Below, piece after piece: positions 50,256 to 56,953 of a stretch of 64,000 nucleotides of DNA. The number at the start of each line of letters is the position of its first letter. The first letter of the stretch is position 1. The translations under genes were made by a program, and so were the position numbers. The stretch is from NCBI GenBank assembly GCA_963825345.1, contig CAWGSQ010000011.1:496001-560000 (forward strand). Direction: 5' to 3'. A model generated the notes under the pieces. The model saw nothing but the letters and a program-made list of their open reading frames with translations. It did not search any database and was not told the DNA's origin. This stretch comes from JACVRW01 sp963825345 (GTDB lineage: Bacteria > Actinomycetota > Thermoleophilia > Solirubrobacterales > Thermoleophilaceae).

Positions 50256-50893
50256 CTCCGGGTGCCCTCCACGACGATCGTGCTGCGACTCGAGCCTCGA
50301 ACGAGCCGGCGACCCCAGGTCGTGTGGTGCGGGGGCTCGTCGTCCGGCTCGAGCCGCTGCCAGGTGACGCCGTCGAGGCCGCTCTCCTGCCAGCCCGGCA
50401 CGAGCCGCTGGTCGATGTGCGCATCCTCGAGCGGCGGCAATCCGAGCCGCTCGCCGTAATCGCGATCGTCGGTGACGCTCGCGTTCAGCAGAGCGATCAG
50501 CCGTCCGCCCGGCTCCAGCAGACCGACCACGGCGCGCAGGCCGCCCGGATCGGGCTGAACGAGCGTGCGCAGGAGGCTCCCCCACGGAAAGTTCACGGTC
50601 ACCATCGACGCCTTCGACGAGAGGGTCGCCGGAAGCGCCTCGGCGCTCGCGACCAGAAAGAGGGCGTTGGGCACGCCGCCGCGCACCGGCTTCGCGGACG
50701 CCCTTCGCGCCACGCCCGCCATTGCGTCCTGCACCGGGTCGATCCCCACGACGAGGCTCTGCGGGCGCTCGCGCGCCGTGCGCAGGACGAAACGGCCGTC
50801 GCCGGTCCCGAGGTCGATCACGACGTCCTCGTACTCGCGCGCGAGCGACTCGAAGCGCAACAACTGAGCAGCCCCGCGGGCCGGTGAGCTCAG
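50252..50893 (-). CDS. 16S rRNA (adenine-1408-N1)-methyltransferase homologue (NpmA/KamB/Kmr family)
   Basis: A protein of about 213 residues. The SAM site is VVIDLGTGDGRFVLRTA near residues 24-40, with GIDPVQDAM and RGGVPNALFLVASAEALP following. NFPWGSLLR carries W104 and TTWGRRL carries W193; both Trp residues sandwich the target base A1408 in NpmA, at nearly the same numbers. Family members confer kanamycin/apramycin-type resistance by methylating helix 44. There is no ATG/GTG: CTG 50893 overlaps the upstream stop as CTGA, matching the NTGA pattern here and the family length. TTG 50863 is the alternative. Confidence 0.84.
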   Translation of the reverse strand: MSSPARGAAQLLRFESLAREYEDVVIDLGTGDGRFVLRTARERPQSLVVGIDPVQDAMAGVARRASAKPVRGGVPNALFLVASAEALPATLSSKASMVTVNFPWGSLLRTLVQPDPGGLRAVVGLLEPGGRLIALLNASVTDDRDYGERLGLPPLEDAHIDQRLVPGWQESGLDGVTWQRLEPDDEPPHHTTWGRRLVRGSSRSTIVVEGTRS

Positions 50894-52020
50894 AACCTGA
50901 GCAGCGCCGCCGCGCCGCCGTGCCCCTCGAGCTCCTCGCGCGCGTGCCGCACCACGAGCAGCTCGGCCGACTGCTGAATTGACAGCTCGATCATCGCCTC
51001 TGTCAGGTCGTCGAGCCGGACCAGCTCTGAGCCGTCGGCCGGACAGCGCTCGCCCTGGAGCCCGAGCCAGCCGCATTCCAGGCACTGAACGCCGCCGACG
51101 CCGCCGAACTGCTCGTCGAGGATCAGAGTCTCCACGCGCCGCTCCGTGAGCGGCGGAAGCACGTTCTCGAGACCCGTGACACCGCGCTCCCCGAGGCGCT
51201 CGAGGGCGTCGCGCTCTCGGCCCTGCTCGAGCTCCTCGATCAGGGGTCGCGCGGCCTCGAGGACCTGCGTGGCGTTCGTGTGCTCGACGTCCACCTCGAC
51301 GCGGCCCGCGAGCCGCTCGCTCAGGTACTGGTGGAGCTTCGACTCGAAGTCGGTGACCACCTCTCGCGGCCCACCGACGATCAGCCGCTCGAACGGCTGG
51401 CGCTTGAAGTGGTTCATGAGCGCGTCGCAGGTGTCCTTCAGGTGGTCGTCCTTCTCCTTGTCGATGCTGCGCTGGTAGCGAGCTTGCGACCAGCCGCCCT
51501 GGTCGTGCTGCCCGGAGACGTCGTCGTGGATCTGCTGCACCTCTCGCAGCCCGTCCGGGGAGCCGCGGAAGATGCGCGCGTCGCGGCGATTCACGAGCGC
51601 CACGCACCAGCGCTCGCGGCGCTCGAGGCGCACCAGCGGCCCGACCAGGGGCGTGCGGCCGATGGAGACCTGGTTGGGCACGCTGCGGGGCAGGGGAAGC
51701 GCCTCGAACAGATCGGCCGCCTCGCTGGCGAAGACCGCCACTGCGTGCGCGCCGTCTGCGGGCAGGTCGTTCTCGAGGAAGTCGCTGGCGCGCGCAAGCG
51801 ACGCCTGGAGCGCCGCACGATCCTCGTGTGAAAGCGCATCTTGTTCCCGAAACCGGCGCTCGGCCTCGTCAATCAGCGAGCGGATTGCCGTCTTGCGCGC
51901 CGGCGGCGTCGCGAATTCGGAGGGATCCATGTTCAGGTAGAGGCTCAGGACGACCGGTCGTTCGAGCCGCAATTCGGCCAGCTGGCGCAGCTGGTTGCGG
52001 TCGGGAGCGCTTACCTGCAT
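50890..52020 (-). CDS. Vms1/eRF1-like release-factor-fold protein (baeRF family)
   Basis: A 376-residue protein of the bacterial archaeo-eukaryotic release factor (baeRF/Vms1-like) group. ERPVVLSLYLNMDP near residues 20-33 starts the N-terminal domain. The central eRF1 domain 2 contains GGWSQARYQRSIDKEKDDHL near residues 180-199, at the place of the GGQ loop. FERLIVGGPREVVTDFESKL near 213-232 follows. A C-terminal L7Ae-like part carries a zinc pair CLEC...C. Relatives cleave peptidyl-tRNA on stalled ribosomes. AAGGAG precedes ATG 52020. Confidence 0.82.
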   Translation of the reverse strand: MQVSAPDRNQLRQLAELRLERPVVLSLYLNMDPSEFATPPARKTAIRSLIDEAERRFREQDALSHEDRAALQASLARASDFLENDLPADGAHAVAVFASEAADLFEALPLPRSVPNQVSIGRTPLVGPLVRLERRERWCVALVNRRDARIFRGSPDGLREVQQIHDDVSGQHDQGGWSQARYQRSIDKEKDDHLKDTCDALMNHFKRQPFERLIVGGPREVVTDFESKLHQYLSERLAGRVEVDVEHTNATQVLEAARPLIEELEQGRERDALERLGERGVTGLENVLPPLTERRVETLILDEQFGGVGGVQCLECGWLGLQGERCPADGSELVRLDDLTEAMIELSIQQSAELLVVRHAREELEGHGGAAALLRF

Positions 52021-52199
52021 GCCCTGTCTCCTTGGACCCGGGGATTTACCTGGCCTTGCGGGTTCTACCCGACGATTGTCCTCGTTATCCAGTGTCGGGC
52101 ACGGGTATGTCACCAGGTTGGGCTCGACGTGTAACCGCCAAACCGTTTTAGTGTCTATACTTTCGACAAGTTTCGAACTATCAAATCGAAGGAGTAGCA
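52021..52199. promoter_or_regulatory. divergent region between the baeRF and sigma genes
   Basis: This 179-base gap is less GC-rich than its surroundings. Rightward, TATACT at 52156-52161 is a good -10 element, but no TTGACA-like box lies 16-18 bases upstream. The sigma ribosome-binding site GGAG is at 52191-52194. Leftward, AAGGAGA precedes the baeRF ATG. A direct repeat TTTCGA...TTTCGA lies at 52161-52176. No small gene is seen. Confidence 0.45.
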
Positions 52200-53084
52200 A
52201 CGACCACTGATCAGCTGATCCGTCCGGCAGAGACGCCGGAAACGCGCCAGCACGCTCCGACCGAGCTCGAGGACTCCCTCCAGCTCTTCTTCAACGAAGC
52301 GCGCCGGCACCCGCTGCTTACAGCCGCAGACGAGATCGAGCTCTCGAAGCGAATCGAGAGAGGCGATCTTGCGGCCAAGGAGCGGATGATCAACGCCAAC
52401 CTGCGCCTGGTGATCTCGGTCGCGCGTAAGTACCAGGGCCAGGGCCTGCCTCTCGGAGACCTCATCCAGGAGGGCATGCTCGGTCTGATCCGCGCGGTCG
52501 AGAAGTTCGACTGGCGCAAGGGATTCAAGTTCTCCACCTACGGCACGCTCTGGATCCGCCAGGCGATCGGCCGCGGACTCGCCAACTCGGGCCGCACCGT
52601 GCGTCTGCCGGTTCACATCGTGGCGCGGGCGCGCAAGATCCAGGACGCCGAGCGCAAGCTCGCCGTCGAGCTGGGGCGCTCGCCGTCCGAGGAGGAGATC
52701 GCCGCATTCGTCGAGCTGCCGCTCGACGAGGTGGCAGACATACGTCGCGCCGATCGCGGGCCGACGAGCCTCGACCAGGGTGTCGGTGAGGACGGGGACA
52801 CCGCCCTCGGCGACCTGATCGCGCACGACGGCCCGTCCGTCGAGGACGAGGTCGTGGCCGGAATCGAGGACGAGCGCCTTCGGGAGGCAGTGGACACGCT
52901 TCCCGACGCAGAGCGTGACGTGATCACGCTGCGCTTCGGCCTGGACCGCGAGCAGCCGCAGGCACTCCGCGAGACGGGCCGCCGGCTCGGGCTCTCGAGC
53001 GAGCGAGTCCGCCAGCTCGAGGACCGCGCACTGCGCCGCCTGGCGCAGGACGACGCAGTCTCAGCGCTGCGCGACGCTGCGTAG
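52200..53084 (+). CDS. RpoD-like sigma-70 factor with probable ACG start
   Basis: A protein of about 294 residues containing region 1.2 (LQLFFNEARRHPLLTAADEI near residues 24-43), region 2 (DLIQEGMLGLIRAVEKFDWR, FSTYGTLWIRQAIGRGLANS) and region 4 with HTH RETGRRLGLSSERVRQLEDR. The first ATG (52386) lies inside region 2.1 and would delete region 1.2. Upstream in frame, back to the stop at 52149, there is no ATG, GTG or TTG. GGAG at 52191-52194 is five bases from ACG 52200, so ACG is the best start, or an ATG was mutated or misread. It is a paralogue of the sigma factor at 32248. Confidence 0.85.
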   Translation, partial: TTTDQLIRPAETPETRQHAPTELEDSLQLFFNEARRHPLLTAADEIELSKRIERGDLAAKERMINANLRLVISVARKYQGQGLPLGDLIQEGMLGLIRAVEKFDWRKGFKFSTYGTLWIRQAIGRGLANSGRTVRLPVHIVARARKIQDAERKLAVELGRSPSEEEIAAFVELPLDEVADIRRADRGPTSLDQGVGEDGDTALGDLIAHDGPSVEDEVVAGIEDERLREAVDTLPDAERDVITLRFGLDREQPQALRETGRRLGLSSERVRQLEDRALRRLAQDDAVSALRDAA

Positions 53085-53093
53085 CGCGGCTTA

Positions 53094-53120
53094 GGGTCTG
53101 ACCCCTCTGGGGTCAGACCC
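53094..53120. terminator. perfect 12-bp palindrome, bidirectional terminator or REP-like element
   Basis: GGGTCTGACCCC (53094-53105), loop TCT, GGGGTCAGACCC (53109-53120) is a perfect 12-base-pair hairpin. It sits between the sigma stop (53084) and the stop of the leftward ligase gene, whose last codons lie within the right arm. It would terminate transcripts from both sides. GGGGTCAGACCC-type palindromes occur as dispersed repeats in various bacteria, to my recollection. Only one copy is present here. Confidence 0.7.
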
Positions 53121-54237
53121 CTCGTGCCGTTCCGTCCGCGAGGTAACGGAGCAGGCCCGGCATGCCGCCGCGCTCATGTGCGGCGCGCTGCCGGTCCGCC
53201 CCGTTGCCCTCGCTGACGATTCGCGTTATGCCCTCGAGCTCGGGGTCGGCGGCCTCCAGCTCCGCCAGCACGCGTGCGGCCACATCGCGCAGCGGATGTG
53301 GGCCTCCGTCGTAGTAGATCTCGGCGTCGAGGCCGTCGCGCGCCGCGCGGAAGCTCGACCAGTGCAGCGCCTGTTCAGGCGCCGTCGACTCAGGAGGTGC
53401 GTCAACCGCGCGGCGCATGATCGCCCGCGCCAGCGCTGCTATCGCGGCCGCCGACTCGAGGTCCGTCTGCACGTCCACCTCGCGCAGCTCGACGGTGCCG
53501 AGCCGTGGCTGCGGCCGCGCGTCCCACCAGACCATTGTGTGGTCCACGGGCCCGCCCCCGGCGCGGACCGCGTCCAGCGCGTCCAGGTAGTCGTCCCACG
53601 AATCGAGCACGGGCGGGATGCCGCGGCCGGGATAGGCGCGGATCACCGCGGCGCGCGAGCTCGCCATGCCGGAGTCGGCACCGAACCAGAACGGCGAGTT
53701 CGCACCGAGTCCGTGGAGCAGCGGGAGCAGCTCCCGCAGCCCGTTCATCGCGGCCACGGCCGCGTCCGGGTCCGGCAGCCCGACGTGCACGTGCAGCGCG
53801 CACTCGGGCGTCCGCTTGATCAGCCCGCGCATCTGGCGCTCCACGCGCTCGTAGCGCTCGGACTGGACCAGCTTCACGTCGAACAGCCGGGCGTCCGGGT
53901 GAAGGCCCGCTCCCATCAGCGTGGCGCCGGCGGCAGCCGCGGCGGCGCGCCCCTCGGCGAGCTGGCCGATCGCCTCTCCCACGGAGCCGGCGGGGTCGGA
54001 GCGCACCTCGAGCTCGGCCAGGAACGCCTCGTGGTCCACGCGCTCGCGCGGAAGCCCGGTGCCCGGGAGCACCGCGTCCGCGACGTGGGAGAGCGCGAGC
54101 GTGTCCGCATCCACCAGCAACAGCTCCTCCTCGAGCCCCACCGAGAACGGCTCGCCCGCGCCGAAGCGGTGTGGCGGCGGAGGCCCGCCCGAGCCGTGCC
54201 CGCCGCTCACGGGGTCACCCCCAGGCGCGCCGCTCAC
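53113..54237 (-). CDS. glutamate--cysteine ligase family 2 (YbdK/carboxylate-amine ligase)
   Basis: A 374-residue GCS2-family enzyme. FSVGLEEELLLVDADTLALS near residues 25-44 opens the domain. RSDPAGSVGEAI lies near residue 70, CALHVHVGLPDPDAAVAAMN near 125-144 and ARPQPRLGTVELREVDVQTD near 215-234. The last would place Arg and Glu for substrate binding. These enzymes join glutamate to cysteine or a related amine with ATP. GTG 54237 overlaps the stop of the upstream flavoprotein gene (GTGA). The C-terminal residues lie in the terminator palindrome. Confidence 0.87.
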   Translation of the reverse strand: MSGAPGGDPVSGGHGSGGPPPPHRFGAGEPFSVGLEEELLLVDADTLALSHVADAVLPGTGLPRERVDHEAFLAELEVRSDPAGSVGEAIGQLAEGRAAAAAAGATLMGAGLHPDARLFDVKLVQSERYERVERQMRGLIKRTPECALHVHVGLPDPDAAVAAMNGLRELLPLLHGLGANSPFWFGADSGMASSRAAVIRAYPGRGIPPVLDSWDDYLDALDAVRAGGGPVDHTMVWWDARPQPRLGTVELREVDVQTDLESAAAIAALARAIMRRAVDAPPESTAPEQALHWSSFRAARDGLDAEIYYDGGPHPLRDVAARVLAELEAADPELEGITRIVSEGNGADRQRAAHERGGMPGLLRYLADGTARGV

Positions 54238-55298
54238 GGCCGCTCCCCTAGCGCCGCGCGTGCCGCAATCCGACCGAACACGAGCGCCGCCGCGAGGCCG
54301 CTCGCGTAGCCGCCCGTTGCAATGCCGCCGGCGTCTGCGCCACACGCGAACACGCCCGGCGCGGCCAGGGCGTGCTCGTCGATCGCGAGACCGCCGAGCG
54401 TGGTCGTGACTCCCGCCACCGTCTCCACGATCACATGGTCTTCCTCGCGCCGGACGGGGGCGCCCGCATCCTCGGCCGCGTCGATCATCTCCCCCACGCT
54501 GCGTTCGCGCACGGGCTCCCCTAGCCGTTCCGCCGAAACGGCAAACCAGGCCCGCGCGCGCGGCTGACGGAGCTGCCACTGGGCCACGTCGATCTCGGAC
54601 CAGGTGGCAGTCGCGTAACGCTCACCGCGCTCGTTCGTCACATCCGCGTGTCGCGCGTAGAGCTGTGAGAGGCGTACTAGGTCCTCCTCGCCGATCCGCG
54701 CGGGCGGCGCCGGCATGGCGCGGGCGTACACCTGGTCGAGCCCGCTGCTGGCGGCGGCCCCCGCCTCCAGGCCGATCCGCAGGCCGTCGCCGCTGCTGCC
54801 CGGAGCCGCTCGCAGGTACGCGTGATCGGCCTCGGGCGTCACGTGCTCGCGCAGAAGCTCGCGGCTGGCGCCAAAGCCGCCCGTGGCGAGGATCAGCGGG
54901 ACGCCCGGCGCTGGTTCGAGAAGAGGCTCGCCGAGTTTCACACCGCCCGCGGCCTCCACGAGCGCGTCGGTCAGTCCGGCCGGGTCGAACCGAGTGCCAC
55001 TGGTGAGCGGATTGCCGGTCTCCCGCTCCACCACCGGAGCGCCGAGCGACTCGAGCCAGCCGAGGTCCTCGTCCAGGCGCTCGAACAGCAGCCGCTGGAG
55101 GCGCTCGTCTCCCTGGGGACACTCGGCTCGGAAGCGCGCAAGCTCGCGATGGCGCCACACCATCCCGCTCGAGAGCCGCATCGACCCGCCCGGGCGCGAG
55201 AGCTTCTCGAGCACGAGCGGCTCTGCGCCGAGCCGGCGTGCCTCGGCGGCAGCCGCGAGCCCGGCCATTCCGGCTCCGGCGACCACCAGGTCGGCCAT
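54234..55298 (-). CDS. FAD-dependent oxidoreductase (fumarate reductase/ketosteroid dehydrogenase-like)
   Basis: A 354-residue flavoprotein. The N-terminal FAD motif is LVVAGAGMAGLAAAAEARRL near residues 4-23. GGSMRLSSGMVWRH near residue 37 is typical of the FAD_binding_2 family. LILATGGFGASRELLREHVT lies near 135-154, and the C-terminus GVFACGADAGGIATGGYASG near 318-337 closes the FAD site. It is shorter than ordinary ketosteroid dehydrogenases (about 500-570 residues), so the substrate cap is reduced. Substrate unknown. Confidence 0.88.
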   Translation of the reverse strand: MADLVVAGAGMAGLAAAAEARRLGAEPLVLEKLSRPGGSMRLSSGMVWRHRELARFRAECPQGDERLQRLLFERLDEDLGWLESLGAPVVERETGNPLTSGTRFDPAGLTDALVEAAGGVKLGEPLLEPAPGVPLILATGGFGASRELLREHVTPEADHAYLRAAPGSSGDGLRIGLEAGAAASSGLDQVYARAMPAPPARIGEEDLVRLSQLYARHADVTNERGERYATATWSEIDVAQWQLRQPRARAWFAVSAERLGEPVRERSVGEMIDAAEDAGAPVRREEDHVIVETVAGVTTTLGGLAIDEHALAAPGVFACGADAGGIATGGYASGLAAALVFGRIAARAALGERP

Positions 55299-55305
55299 CG
55301 TCTAC

Positions 55306-56004
55306 CTAGACGAGCGCGAAGCCCGGCTTGTGCTCGACGTATTCGATGCGGACGCCCTCCGGCCCGCGCAGGAAGACCGCGAACGTGTTCTTCGCGTCCT
55401 TCACGTCGTCGATCTCGAGCCCCGCGCCCTCCGCCTGGTCCTGGACCCCGTGAGCGTCGTCCACGAGCAGCGCGAGGTGGTTCAGGAGCGGGCGGTCACC
55501 GTCGGCGGCGCTGCCGCGCACCACCCGCACCTGCCGGTCTCCGACCGCGACGCAGCCGTCGTCGCGGCGGTCGAAGCCCATGGCGGCAAGCTCGCGCGTC
55601 GCGGCCTCCGGGTCAGAGAGGCCGAGCACCACGTGGTCGAGGTCGAAGTCCTCACCCGCGGCCTCCACGAGTCCGAGGGGCACACCGGCGGGCGCCTCGA
55701 ACGCCGCCACGCCGTCTCCCTGGGCCATCGTGTGGAACGGCAGCCTGGCCAGCAGCGACTCGAGGTCGGCCACCCGCAGCACGATGCGCTCGAGCGCTCC
55801 GCGCTGGCGCGGGCCCTCGGCGTCGAACAGCGTCAGCTTCCCGAGCTTTGCGTCTATTCCGACGAGCGTGAAGGTGTCCGTCTCCTCGATCACGTGCATG
55901 CCGAGGTGGTCGCACAGGAACGTGGCCAGCGGCTCGCGATCGTCAACCCAGAGGGCCACGTGGTCCAGGCTGGTGGGGGCGAAGGTCGGAGTCATCTCGC
56001 GCAT
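55306..56004 (-). CDS. VOC-family (glyoxalase/dioxygenase fold) protein
   Basis: A 232-residue protein with two VOC repeats. The first begins LDHVALWVDDREPLATFLCD near residues 14-33, and the second has DLDHVVLGLSDPEAATRELA near 122-141. RIEYVEHKPGF lies at the end, where a metal-ligand Glu is usual. VOC enzymes include glyoxalases, ring-cleaving dioxygenases and resistance proteins. Start ATG 56004 directly abuts the aldo/keto reductase stop; ATG 55995 is an alternative. Confidence 0.85.
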   Translation of the reverse strand: MREMTPTFAPTSLDHVALWVDDREPLATFLCDHLGMHVIEETDTFTLVGIDAKLGKLTLFDAEGPRQRGALERIVLRVADLESLLARLPFHTMAQGDGVAAFEAPAGVPLGLVEAAGEDFDLDHVVLGLSDPEAATRELAAMGFDRRDDGCVAVGDRQVRVVRGSAADGDRPLLNHLALLVDDAHGVQDQAEGAGLEIDDVKDAKNTFAVFLRGPEGVRIEYVEHKPGFALV

Positions 56005-56847
56005 TTACCCCTGGGAGGCCCTTCCAATCTCGTCCACTTCCTCGGGCGACAGCTTGATCTGCGTGGCAGCCACGTTCTCCTCGAGGTGCTCCACCGAGGA
56101 AGTGCCTGGAATCGGCAGCATCACGGGCGAGCGCGCGAGCAGCCACGCGAGCGCGATCTGGGCGGGAGTGGCGTCGTGTGCCTTGGCGGACTTGTCGAGC
56201 GGGCCGCCCGGCTCGGCCAGGCTGCCGGTCGCGAGCGGGAACCACGGGATGAATCCGATCCGCGCCTCCTCGCACGCCTCGAGCACGTCCTCCGAGCCGC
56301 GGTCGGTGAGGTTGTAGCGGTTCTGCACGGTGACGACCTCCACGATCCCGCGCGCCTGCTCGAGCTCGTCGAGCGAGACGTTCGAGATGCCCACGTGGCG
56401 GATCTTACCCTCGTCCTGCAGCTCCTTGAGCGCGCCGACCGAGTCCTCGTACGGCACCTGAGGGTCGGGCGAGTGCAGCTGGTAGAGATCGATGCGGTCG
56501 AGCTTCAGCCGCCGCAGGCTCGCCTCGCAGCACTCCTTCAGGCGCTCCGGCCGGGCATCGCGCGGCCACTGGCCCGGACCAGTCCGGCGCAGGCCGCCCT
56601 TGGTGGCGATCACGAGACCGTCCGGGTAGGGATGGAGGGCCTCTGCGATCAGGTTCTCGCTGACCTCGGGGCCGTACGAGTCCGCGCTGTCGATCAGGTC
56701 GATACCCAGCTCGACCACACGATCCAGGACGCGCTTCGCCTCCTCAGGATCCTCGGGAGGACCCCAGATGCCGTCTCCCGTGATCCGCATCGCGCCGAAA
56801 CCGAGGCGGTGCACCTGCAGGTCGCCGCCGATGGTGAAGGTGTCCAT
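56005..56847 (-). CDS. aldo/keto reductase
   Basis: A 280-residue NADPH-dependent TIM-barrel reductase. The catalytic tetrad is readable: Asp and Tyr in LIDSADSYGPEVSENLIAEA near residues 52-71, Lys in LVIATKGG near 80, and His in RIDLYQLHSPDPQVPYED near 120. The C-terminal SPVMLPIPGTSSVEHLEENV near 244-263 binds cofactor phosphate. It resembles the Aldo-keto reductase subgroup used as general carbonyl reductases. It is upstream of and contiguous with the VOC gene. Confidence 0.92.
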   Translation of the reverse strand: MDTFTIGGDLQVHRLGFGAMRITGDGIWGPPEDPEEAKRVLDRVVELGIDLIDSADSYGPEVSENLIAEALHPYPDGLVIATKGGLRRTGPGQWPRDARPERLKECCEASLRRLKLDRIDLYQLHSPDPQVPYEDSVGALKELQDEGKIRHVGISNVSLDELEQARGIVEVVTVQNRYNLTDRGSEDVLEACEEARIGFIPWFPLATGSLAEPGGPLDKSAKAHDATPAQIALAWLLARSPVMLPIPGTSSVEHLEENVAATQIKLSPEEVDEIGRASQG

Positions 56848-56888
56848 GCCACTGACGCTAGCGAGCGCCTAGCGCTACGGCCCGCCGG

Positions 56889-56953
56889 TTGACTTCGCAG
56901 TGATATATCAAGTAGGACACCCTCTCCACCGTTCTTTGAGAGGGGTCTCTCCC
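56889..56953 (+). promoter_or_regulatory. putative promoter and leader of the secreted phosphatase gene
   Basis: TTGACT at 56889-56894 followed after 18 bases by TAGGAC (56913-56918) is a weak -35/-10 candidate. GAGAG-GGGT-CTCTC (56939-56952) forms a small hairpin that includes the purine-rich ribosome-binding sequence directly before GTG 56954. The hairpin could therefore limit translation. An in-frame ATG at 56900 would lie between the promoter boxes and is disfavoured. Confidence 0.4.

Noticed and set aside
52386..53084. Sigma factor starting at ATG 52386
   Set aside because: This would remove region 1.2 and the start of region 2, which are encoded in frame directly upstream with normal conservation.
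56900..56953. ATG 56900 as start of the secreted phosphatase
   Set aside because: It adds 18 residues ahead of a normal signal peptide and lies between likely promoter elements.
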